NCBI GenBank assembly: GCA_964471535.1
Contig: CAYYHA010000059.1
Location: 1-19,044 of the forward strand
Reading direction: 5' to 3'
DNA: 19,044 nucleotides
Source of the DNA: CAYYHA01 sp964471535
Lineage (GTDB): Bacteria; Myxococcota; Myxococcia; SLRQ01
Shown piece by piece: positions 7,225-13,709 of this stretch. Every line of letters starts with the position of its first letter. The stretch's first letter is position 1. A program made the translations under genes and the position numbers. Below the pieces are notes generated by a model. The model made no database searches. It was not told the DNA's origin and saw nothing but the letters and a program-made list of their open reading frames with translations.

Positions 7225-8370
7225 ATGGGCTACGAGGAGAAGTTCACCGAGGCGCATCAACTCTTCCGTCGCACGGTGGAGAGCTTTTGCGAGAACGAGA
7301 TTGCGCCCCATGCCCTCGAGTGGGAGCAGGCGGGTCTCTTTCCCCGGGAGGTCTTCACGAAGGCGGGGAAGCTGGGGCTCTTCGGAATCAACAAGAGTGC
7401 CGCATGGGGCGGCAGCGAACTCGACTACTGGTACACGGTGGCGTACGTGGAGGCGCTCGCCCACGCGCGAAGCGCCCCGGTGGCCATGGCGCTCTTGGTA
7501 CAGAGCGATATGGCGACGCCGATTCTCGACGCCGTGGGAAGCGACGAAGTGAAGGCCGAGTTCCTCGCGCCGGCCATTGCCGGGGAGAAGATCGCTGCCC
7601 TGGGCGTCACCGAGCCCGGTGCCGGCAGCGACGTGGCGAAGATTCGCACCACGGCGCGGAGCGACGGGGACGACTACGTCATCAATGGTCAGAAGACCTT
7701 CATCACCAACGGGACGCGCGCCGACTTCGTGACCCTCGCGGTCCGAACCGGTGAGGAAGGCTACGCGGGGATCTCCTTCATCGTGGTGCCCACCGACGTG
7801 AAGGGCTTCAGCGTGGGCCGGAAGCTGGAGAAGGTGGGCAACCGCGCCAGCGACACCGCCGAGATCTTCTTCGAGGACGTACGCGTCCCGAAGCGCTTCC
7901 GCCTCGGCGAGGAGAACGAAGGCTTCCTCCACATCATGACGAACTTCCAGGGGGAGCGCCTCGCTGGGGCGCTCACCGCCACTGCCGGAATGGAACTGAT
8001 GATCCGCGATGCCATTGCCTACGGCTGGGAGCGGGAGGCCTTCGGGCGGCCCATCGTGAAGTTCCAGGTGTGGCGGCACAAGTTCGCCGAACTCATGACG
8101 GCGGTGGAAGCGAGCAAGCAGCTCAACTACAAGGCGGCGGATCTCTTCGACCGAGGCGAAGCCGCCACCAAGGAGATCTCCATGGCCAAGCTGTTTGCCG
8201 GGGATCTCGCGCAACGCGTCGCCTACGAGTGCATGCAGTTCCATGGCGGCGCCGGCTACATGCTCGAGTACCCCATCGCCCGTGCGTGGCGGGACGTGCG
8301 CCTGCTGACGATTGGGGGAGGCACCAGCGAGATCATGAAGGAGATCATCGCCAAGTGTGAGGGGCTTTGA
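7225..8370 (+). CDS. Acyl-CoA dehydrogenase
   Basis: 381 residues, the usual length for the family, from ATG 7225 with GGAG at 7213-7216. A TTG 33 bases upstream is also in frame but lies inside the inverted repeat and is rejected. It is a flavoenzyme that oxidises acyl-CoA to the 2,3-enoyl-CoA, passing electrons to ETF. Family signature 1 is seen as LGVTEPGAGSDVAKIR in the middle domain and signature 2 as QFHGGAGYMLEYPIARAWRD near the C-terminus. The position that holds the catalytic Glu in medium- and short-chain enzymes is Gly365 (GGGTSEI). Glu244 in FQGERL probably serves instead, as in long-chain and isovaleryl-CoA dehydrogenases. Chain preference cannot be fixed; long-chain or branched acyl-CoA is the inference. 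It is a lone gene between a permease and a convergent UbiB-like gene. Confidence 0.93.
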   Translation: MGYEEKFTEAHQLFRRTVESFCENEIAPHALEWEQAGLFPREVFTKAGKLGLFGINKSAAWGGSELDYWYTVAYVEALAHARSAPVAMALLVQSDMATPILDAVGSDEVKAEFLAPAIAGEKIAALGVTEPGAGSDVAKIRTTARSDGDDYVINGQKTFITNGTRADFVTLAVRTGEEGYAGISFIVVPTDVKGFSVGRKLEKVGNRASDTAEIFFEDVRVPKRFRLGEENEGFLHIMTNFQGERLAGALTATAGMELMIRDAIAYGWEREAFGRPIVKFQVWRHKFAELMTAVEASKQLNYKAADLFDRGEAATKEISMAKLFAGDLAQRVAYECMQFHGGAGYMLEYPIARAWRDVRLLTIGGGTSEIMKEIIAKCEGL

Positions 8371-8422
8371 TCGCGCTGAGCACCTGGCAGCTCGGCGGCG
8401 TGCCGGCATGGCGGCCCGGCGA

Positions 8423-8442
8423 AGGCGAGGCCACGCTCGCCT
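8423..8442. terminator. Possible bidirectional terminator hairpin between convergent genes
   Basis: AGGCGAG (8423-8429) and CTCGCCT (8436-8442) form a 7-bp stem with a 6-base loop. The hairpin sits in the 73-base gap between the acyl-CoA dehydrogenase stop and the convergent ubiB-like stop, touching the latter. There is no T-run on either side, so the call rests on position and pairing only. Confidence 0.35.
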
Positions 8443-8443
8443 C

Positions 8444-10168
8444 CTAGCGCCGCCACCAGTGGTTGAAGAACCACAGCCCGGTGGGCAGGGCGAGCAGATA
8501 GCCGATGAAGGAGAGGGCCGGGAAGCCGAGGATCCGGTACTCGTCCCAGGACAGTGCCAAGGTGGCGCAGATCATCAGCGTGGCATAGGCGAGCCCGGTG
8601 CCCCACATCACGTCGCTGCGCCTCCGGTCCTCGAGGTAGTCGTCGAGGCGCGGAGCGTCGATCTGGAAGGTGAGACGCCCCGCATCGATGTCCTCGAAGA
8701 CACGGGTCATCGCCGGGGGCACCTGACGCAGGAGGCGGCTGGTGGTGTAGAGCGCCTCGCTCGCCTTCTTCCACAGCCGCTCGGGGCTGTAGCGCTCCCG
8801 GAGCAGCTCCGCGATGAAGGGCTGCGCCTCCTCCACCAGGTCCATCTCTGGTGCGATGCGCTTGCCCAGGCCTTCTACGGTCATCAGGGCCTTGAAGACC
8901 ATGGTGTAGGTGGTGGGCATGCGCATGTGGTGGCGCATCGCGCCTTCCACCAGCTCTCGAAAGAGCCCGCCCACGTCGATCTCCGCCAGTGGCGTGCCGT
9001 CGAAGTAGCGCTCGGCGACTTCGTAGACGTCGGCGACGAAGGCGTCGTAGTCGACCGGCCCCTCGCGGATCCCCATCTCGAAGAGGACACGGGCGAGGGC
9101 ATCGAAGTCCTGCCGCCCCACCGCGAAGAGCAGGTCGATCACGCGGTCCTTCATCTCCGGCGTCAGGCGTCCGACCAGACCGAAGTCGAGGTAGCAGACC
9201 CGGTTGCCCGGCAGGACGTAGATATTCCCGGGGTGGAGATCGCCATGGAAGAAGCCGTCCTGGAAGAACTGCTTGAAGAGGGCCCACAGGAGGCGCTTGG
9301 CGAGGACCTCGCCGTCGGCGAGACCTTGCTCCACCGCATCGGTGATCTTCACCCCCTCGATGAACTCCATCGTCAGCACCTTGGCGGTGGAGTAGCGGTC
9401 GTAGACCTCGGGGATGTGGATGTAGTCGACCTCGCGGAAGTTCCTGGCGAACTTCTTCATGTGGCGCGCCTCCGCCGAGAAATCGAGCTCTTTGCGGATG
9501 GCGCGTTCGAACTCCCGCACGATGCCCGGCGGATCGAAGAGGCGGGTCTCCGGGACGGCGACGGTGAGCTGCCGGGCGAGGAAGTAGAGGATGTCCAGGT
9601 CCGCCTCGATGATCGCGGCGATGCCCGGACGCTGCACCTTCACCGCCACCTCCTCGCCGCTCTTGAGTCTCGCCCGGTGAACCTGGGCGATGGAGGCAGC
9701 GGCGAGCGGCGTTTCGTCGAACTCGGCGAAGATCTCGGTGGGTTCGCTCCCCAGCTCGCGCCGGATGACCGCGTTGACCTCCTCGATGGACATCGGTGGC
9801 ACGTCGTCCTGGAGGTTCTGCAGCTCGTCGCAGAAGGCCTGGGGCAAGAGATCGGGCCGGGTGGAGAGGATCTGACCGAACTTGATGAAGGTCGGGCCGA
9901 GGTCTTCGAGGGCGGCCCGTGCCCGGCGCGCCAGCTGCGCGTACGGCAAGGCCTGCGGCACCTGCGGAGCGGAGGGCGCCTCCTGCAGCGCCTCGTCCAC
10001 CGCCTTGGCCACCTCGGGGTCCTTGCGCGAAAAGCGCGAGAAGAGGAAACCAAAGCCGTGGCGCGCCAGGACTCCGGCGATCTGGCGGAAGCGACGCACG
10101 TCCCGGATGGCCGTGCGGGTGGCCATCAGGTTCGCGTACACGGTACGGAGTGCAGACGACTTGCTCAC
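8444..10168 (-). CDS. AarF/UbiB/ABC1 family atypical kinase-like protein
   Basis: 574 residues if GTG 10168 is the start (VSKSSALRTVY...). An AGGGA lies about 8 bases upstream. The open frame extends to an ATG at 10297, but that would overlap the pspA leader. The family diagnostics are present in order: KFGQ (K96-Q99) of the KxGQ motif, the VAVKVQRPG strand with Lys177, HGDLHPGN with Asp310 in the catalytic loop, and DFG at Asp328. Two membrane segments close the protein (about 522-540 and 546-567), as in UbiB. UbiB-type proteins bind ATP, have ATPase rather than normal protein-kinase activity, and are needed for ubiquinone synthesis or lipid handling at the inner membrane. Myxococcota often use menaquinone, so the quinone role here is open. 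Divergent from pspA with 143 bases between the starts. Confidence 0.9.
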   Translation of the reverse strand: MSKSSALRTVYANLMATRTAIRDVRRFRQIAGVLARHGFGFLFSRFSRKDPEVAKAVDEALQEAPSAPQVPQALPYAQLARRARAALEDLGPTFIKFGQILSTRPDLLPQAFCDELQNLQDDVPPMSIEEVNAVIRRELGSEPTEIFAEFDETPLAAASIAQVHRARLKSGEEVAVKVQRPGIAAIIEADLDILYFLARQLTVAVPETRLFDPPGIVREFERAIRKELDFSAEARHMKKFARNFREVDYIHIPEVYDRYSTAKVLTMEFIEGVKITDAVEQGLADGEVLAKRLLWALFKQFFQDGFFHGDLHPGNIYVLPGNRVCYLDFGLVGRLTPEMKDRVIDLLFAVGRQDFDALARVLFEMGIREGPVDYDAFVADVYEVAERYFDGTPLAEIDVGGLFRELVEGAMRHHMRMPTTYTMVFKALMTVEGLGKRIAPEMDLVEEAQPFIAELLRERYSPERLWKKASEALYTTSRLLRQVPPAMTRVFEDIDAGRLTFQIDAPRLDDYLEDRRRSDVMWGTGLAYATLMICATLALSWDEYRILGFPALSFIGYLLALPTGLWFFNHWWRR

Positions 10169-10270
10169 GGAAGGGGTCCCTGGCGCGTGTTCCTCTCGGG
10201 GGGCCGCCCGGCCACCTCGTACATATCCCGTGGCCGAAAGCCCCGCAAATTCCACCGTTTTTCTGTTAAC

Positions 10271-10294
10271 CTCGACCCTTCCAAAGGCGTCGAG
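10271..10294. promoter_or_regulatory. Hairpin / inverted repeat just upstream of the pspA ribosome-binding site
   Basis: CTCGACCCTT (10271-10280) pairs with AAGG (10284-10287) and GTCGAG (10289-10294). This gives ten base pairs, a 3-base loop and one bulged C at 10288. The hairpin ends five bases before the strong GGAGGT at 10300-10305. It could be an operator in DNA or a translational control hairpin in the pspA leader. No promoter or PspF-type enhancer site could be assigned here. Confidence 0.4.
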
Positions 10295-10311
10295 CATTTG
10301 GAGGTATTGCC

Positions 10312-11094
10312 ATGGGCGTCCTCTCCCGCATCTCCACTCTGATCAAATCCAACCTGAACGATCTCATCTCGAGGGCGGAGGACCCGGAGAAGATCCTCGA
10401 GCAGTCCATCCTGGACATGCAGGACAACCTCCGCGACGCGAAGAAGGAGGTCGTCGAATCGCTGGCCAACCAGAAGGTCCTCGAGAAGAAGCTCGAAGCG
10501 GTGCGCGAGGAGCAGAATACCTGGGAAGGCAAGGCGATGAGCGCGGTGCAGGCGGGTGACGACGATCTGGCGCGGGAGGCGCTCAAGCGCAAGCAGGCGG
10601 CCCAGGCGCGGGCGGTCGCACTCGAGGAACAGCTCGCCATCCAAAAGGACTACGTCGAGACGCTGCGCGCCTCGCTCGCCGCCCTCGAGTCGAAGATCGA
10701 GGAGGCCAAGAGCAAGAAGCACCAGCTCATCAGCCGCCTGCGCGCCGCCAAGGTCAAGGAGGACATGATCGCGGCGCGGGAGGTGGCGATGGGTACCCAC
10801 AAGGCGCTGGAGGACGATACGGCCTTCGCCGCCTTCGCCCGGATGGAGGAGAAGATCCTGCAGATCGAGGGCCGCGTCGAAGCGATGGAGGAGCTGTCCA
10901 ACTTGGAACTCGGGGGGAGCGGGGACGTCCGCAAGGATCTCTTGGTGGAGCACAAGCTCAAGCAGCTGAAGGCGCATGGACAGGTCGAAGACGAGCTCCT
11001 GCGGCTGAAGGCGAAGATGGAGGAGAAGGTGGATCCCCTCGAGGACGAGCTCGAGGCACTGAAGCGGCGGATGGCCGAAAGCGAGGAGAGCTGA
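10312..11094 (+). CDS. pspA: PspA/IM30 family membrane-stress protein
   Basis: 260 residues from ATG 10312 with a strong GGAGGT six bases before it. The N-terminus (MGVLSRISTLIKSNLNDLIS) is an amphipathic helix, followed by AEDPEKILEQSILDM, the typical PspA/Vipp1 opening. The rest is almost wholly charged, heptad-like coiled coil (about 25-255) with few Gly or Pro residues, as expected for this ESCRT-III-related family. Members polymerise on the inner membrane and preserve its integrity under envelope stress. The usual partners pspB, pspC and pspF are not next to it. The neighbour is a divergent UbiB-like gene, another protein acting at the membrane. The C-terminal tail after residue 190 is long and Lys/Glu-rich. 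Vipp1-like function cannot be excluded. Confidence 0.92.
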   Translation: MGVLSRISTLIKSNLNDLISRAEDPEKILEQSILDMQDNLRDAKKEVVESLANQKVLEKKLEAVREEQNTWEGKAMSAVQAGDDDLAREALKRKQAAQARAVALEEQLAIQKDYVETLRASLAALESKIEEAKSKKHQLISRLRAAKVKEDMIAAREVAMGTHKALEDDTAFAAFARMEEKILQIEGRVEAMEELSNLELGGSGDVRKDLLVEHKLKQLKAHGQVEDELLRLKAKMEEKVDPLEDELEALKRRMAESEES

Positions 11095-11184
11095 GCGCCG
11101 TGGCCGTGCAGGCGGTCGCTTCCAGCGCCTCTCTCGCGCCTTCTCGTGCGGGCGCTCGACGGGCCTCCGCCGGGCCGGCGTTCC

Positions 11185-12918
11185 TCAAGCGCAGTCGGGG
11201 CAGCGCACGTAGGGCACCTGCAGCCGAGTCAAGACCTGCTCTCCACGGCTGCAGTCGCGGAAGACGGTGATCCCCTTGCACCCCAGCTCCCAGGCCAGCT
11301 CGAAGGCGTGACGCACCGCTTCGAGCGGGGCGTCCGCCGGCAGGTTGATCGTCTTGGAGACGGCGGCGTCGCAGTGGCGCTGGAAGGCCGCCTGCATGCG
11401 CACGTGCCAGTCGGGGGCAATGTCGAAGGTGGTCGGGATCCGCCGCTTCAGCGTCTCCGGAAGGCCCTCGGTGCGGCGGGGGCTCCCAGCGGCACGGATC
11501 TTCGCCAGCGTTTCGTCGGGGTCGAGCCCCTCGGCAACGAGGAGTTCCCGAATGCGTGGCTGCTCTTGCACGAGGGTCTCGCCGTCGAGCACGTGGCGCA
11601 CCACCTCCACCGCGTAGAGCGGTTCGATGCTGGGGGAGCATCCAGCGAGAATGCTGATCGTGCCGGTGGGGGCTACGGTGGTGAGCGTCGCGTTGCGCTG
11701 TGGGGGCACGCCCCAGGCCTCCAGGCGGCTGCCGTTCCACGCCGGGAAGGGTCCCCTCCGCTTGGCCAGGTCGGCGCTGGCGACCCGTGCCTCCGCGTGG
11801 ATGAAACCCATGACCTCGTCGGCGAGGGTGAGGGCCTCCTCGCTGTCGTAGGGGATGCCCAAGTCGACGAGGAGGTCGGCGAAACCCATGACGCCCAGGC
11901 CGATCTTGCGTGTGAGCCGAGTCATGTGCTCGATCGGTTCGAAGGGGAAGGAGGTGGCCTCGATGACGTCGTCGAGGAAGCGCACCGCGAGACGCACCAC
12001 CTCCCGCAGTCGCTCCCAGTCCACCTCTCCGCCTGCACAGAGCAAAGAGAGGTTCACCGAACCGAGCGTGCAGCTCTCGAAGGCGAGCAGCGGCTGCTCG
12101 CCGCAGGGGTTGGTTGCGGTGATGGTGCCCACGTGGGGGCAGGTGTGCCGCTCGTTGATCCGATCGATGAAGAGCAGCCCCGGCTCGCCGCCCTCCCAGG
12201 CACATTCGGCGATGGCCGAGAAGATCTCCTCGGCTGCGACGTGGCGTGCTCTCTCCGGCGCGGCCGGATGCGTCAGCGGGATCTCCTCTCCCCGCCCGAG
12301 TGCCTCCACGAAGGCATCGGTCAGCGCCACCGAGAGGTTGAAGTTCCGAAGTCGTCCCGGTTCGGATTTCGCTCGGATGAACTCGAAGACGTCGGGGTGA
12401 TCCACACGCAGCACGGCCATGTTGGCGCCCCGGCGCACGCCGCCCTGCTTGATGACCTCGGTGGAGACGTTGAAGAGTTCGATGAAGCTGACCGGTCCGC
12501 TCGCAACGCCGCCGGTGGAGCGGACCCGGGCACCGGCAGGGCGCAGCACCGAGAAGTCGAAGCCGGTGCCGCCGCCGCTCTGGTGGATGCGGGCCGCCAT
12601 CCCGAGGGTCCGGTAGATGGACTCGAGGGAGTCTTCGAGGGGCAGGACGAAGCACGCGGCGAGCTGCGCCTCCGGTCGGCCTGCGGCCAGCGCAGGTGAG
12701 TTGGGGAAGAAGAGGCGCTGCGCCATGAGATCGTAGAAGCGCCGGGCCAGATGCGCCTCGTCCATCAACCCATCCACGCGTGCATCGGCCGCCGCGATGG
12801 CGCCGGCCACCCGCTCGAGCATCGCCTCGGGGGTCTCCACCACCGCGCCCGTCGCGTCACGCGCGAGGTAGCGCTTCTCGAGGACCTTCAGGGCCGCTTC
12901 GTCGAAGAGGGCGTCCAT
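11185..12918 (-). CDS. nrdJ: Class II (adenosylcobalamin-dependent) ribonucleotide reductase
   Basis: 577 residues from ATG 12918, with GGGGAGG ending 10 bases upstream. It reduces ribonucleotides to deoxyribonucleotides using a radical generated from adenosylcobalamin. The start (LEKRYLARDATGAVVETPE) is typical of NrdJ. Active-site residues are clear: NPCGEQ with Asn270, thiyl Cys272 and Glu274, and the redox pair Cys89 (QLAACF) and Cys283 (ESCTLGSVNL). The C-terminus ends CPDCA, giving the mobile cysteines that re-reduce the active site. APTGTISILAG and KTINLPADA further support the family. There is no ATP-cone. At 577 residues it is shorter than most NrdJ proteins, which usually run 650-950. 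No radical-subunit (nrdB) or nrdR gene is seen. It is last in the 2TM-cutA-nrdJ operon, 40 bases after cutA. Confidence 0.93.
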   Translation of the reverse strand: MDALFDEAALKVLEKRYLARDATGAVVETPEAMLERVAGAIAAADARVDGLMDEAHLARRFYDLMAQRLFFPNSPALAAGRPEAQLAACFVLPLEDSLESIYRTLGMAARIHQSGGGTGFDFSVLRPAGARVRSTGGVASGPVSFIELFNVSTEVIKQGGVRRGANMAVLRVDHPDVFEFIRAKSEPGRLRNFNLSVALTDAFVEALGRGEEIPLTHPAAPERARHVAAEEIFSAIAECAWEGGEPGLLFIDRINERHTCPHVGTITATNPCGEQPLLAFESCTLGSVNLSLLCAGGEVDWERLREVVRLAVRFLDDVIEATSFPFEPIEHMTRLTRKIGLGVMGFADLLVDLGIPYDSEEALTLADEVMGFIHAEARVASADLAKRRGPFPAWNGSRLEAWGVPPQRNATLTTVAPTGTISILAGCSPSIEPLYAVEVVRHVLDGETLVQEQPRIRELLVAEGLDPDETLAKIRAAGSPRRTEGLPETLKRRIPTTFDIAPDWHVRMQAAFQRHCDAAVSKTINLPADAPLEAVRHAFELAWELGCKGITVFRDCSRGEQVLTRLQVPYVRCPDCA

Positions 12919-12958
12919 GGCGCGTGTGCCTCCCCGGTCGCCCCGGCATCTGACCGCG

Positions 12959-13285
12959 TCACGGGCCGCACTCGGCGGCCAACCACGCCAGGTAGCGCTG
13001 GGCGCCGGCCGCGACGGGGAGTGCGAGAAACTCTGGGGTGTCGTAGGGGTGCCGGTCGATGAGGTGCTGCTCGAGTGCCTCGAGCTGCGCCTCCGTCGTC
13101 TTGAATACGAGTAGAACCTCGCTCTCGTCCTCGATCTTCCCTTGCCAGCGGTAGATGCTGCGCACCTCCGGCAGCAGGTTGACGCAGGCTGCCAGGCGCG
13201 ATTCCACCGCGCTTCGGGCAAGCTCCTCCGCCACTGCCGAGGAGGGTGCGGTCATCAGGCACACGCGGGCGGCCGTCGCCTTCAC
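12959..13285 (-). CDS. cutA: CutA1 divalent-ion tolerance family protein
   Basis: 108 residues, the normal size for the family, from GTG 13285 with a GGGAGGAGG block at 13288-13296 just upstream. The longer open frame upstream lacks homology and is not used. Conserved blocks are LAACVNLLPEVRSIYRWQG and HPYDTPEFLALPV, with YLAWL near the C-terminus. CutA1 is a very stable ferredoxin-like trimer linked to copper and other metal tolerance, though its biochemical role is not settled. The GTG start overlaps the TGA of the upstream 2TM gene in the sequence GTGA, so the two are probably translationally coupled. nrdJ follows after 40 bases. Confidence 0.93.
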   Translation of the reverse strand: MKATAARVCLMTAPSSAVAEELARSAVESRLAACVNLLPEVRSIYRWQGKIEDESEVLLVFKTTEAQLEALEQHLIDRHPYDTPEFLALPVAAGAQRYLAWLAAECGP

Positions 13286-13536
13286 GGCCTCCTCCCGTTC
13301 CGCCGGCGTCCCATCGTTGCCATCGTGCCGCGTTCGAAGAGGACGAGATGGCCCACGAAGAGGAGCCCCCAAGCGAGGGCGGCCCAGTGGACCCAGAGGG
13401 TGGCCGGGCTCAGCATGCGGTTGGCGAGTGCCAAGAGCGCCAGCCCCGAAACCATGAGCACGAAGTGGGCGGTGAGGCTTCGCCGGTGGGCGTCTCGCAC
13501 CTGGCGCCCATTTTGCTTTGGGACCCCACGGACCAT
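13282..13536 (-). CDS. Small 2TM-domain membrane protein
   Basis: 84 residues with a charged N-terminus (about 1-22) and two membrane segments (about 24-41 and 48-66) joined by a short loop, ending in a basic tail GRRRNGRR. The layout (HF...NR.L....WVHWAALAWG..F..HLVLF) matches the 2TM domain family of short, uncharacterised inner-membrane proteins. ATG 13536 has no strong ribosome-binding site, and GTG 13533 is an alternative. Its stop overlaps the cutA start by four bases (GTGA), which supports it as a real gene and as first gene of the cutA-nrdJ operon. Function unknown. Confidence 0.72.
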   Translation of the reverse strand: MVRGVPKQNGRQVRDAHRRSLTAHFVLMVSGLALLALANRMLSPATLWVHWAALAWGLLFVGHLVLFERGTMATMGRRRNGRRP

Positions 13537-13709
13537 GCCCGGAAGATAACGACGATGTCGGGCCGCGGCAACGATGTGGGAGGGCCTCCCCCGGTGTCGG
13601 AGGCACGCCTACGCACCCTGCGTCCAAAGATCCGATTGCGCGAGAAGCTTGACGCCGATGCTAGACTGAAGGGTGCAAAGGACCCGACTCTCCTTCCCCC
13701 GGAGGCCCG
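13537..13709. other. 173-base divergent intergenic region
   Basis: This region separates the minus-strand 2TM-cutA-nrdJ operon from the plus-strand kinase operon, so it should hold both promoters. The only candidate I can support is an extended -10-like site for the kinase gene. No cobalamin riboswitch (B12 box) is recognisable, although nrdJ uses B12. No strong inverted repeat was found. Confidence 0.5.
13659..13667 (+). promoter_or_regulatory. Candidate extended -10 element for the kinase operon
   Basis: TGCTAGACT fits the extended -10 form TGnTAnnnT and lies about 42 bases before ATG 13710, in the one less GC-rich part of the gap. A -35-like TTGCGC at 13636-13641 is 20 bases upstream, too far for a good sigma-70 promoter. 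A TTGACG at 13649-13654 is too close. This is a weak call. Confidence 0.25.

Noticed and set aside
10231..10246. Sigma-54 -24/-12 promoter before pspA (TGGC...GC)
   Set aside because: The GG and GC are 13 bases apart instead of 12 and the TT before GC is missing, so it does not meet the consensus.
11168..11180. GC palindrome (CGCCG/CGGCG) between convergent pspA and nrdJ as a terminator
   Set aside because: The stem is only 5 bp with a 3-base loop and no T-run; such palindromes are common in this base composition.
12919..13221. N-terminal extension of NrdJ through the open frame upstream of ATG 12918
   Set aside because: It would run through cutA in another frame, has no NrdJ similarity, and ATG 12918 has a ribosome-binding site and starts the conserved region.
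13537..13709. Cobalamin riboswitch upstream of the nrdJ operon
   Set aside because: The gap is short for this class and no B12 box or matching helices were seen.
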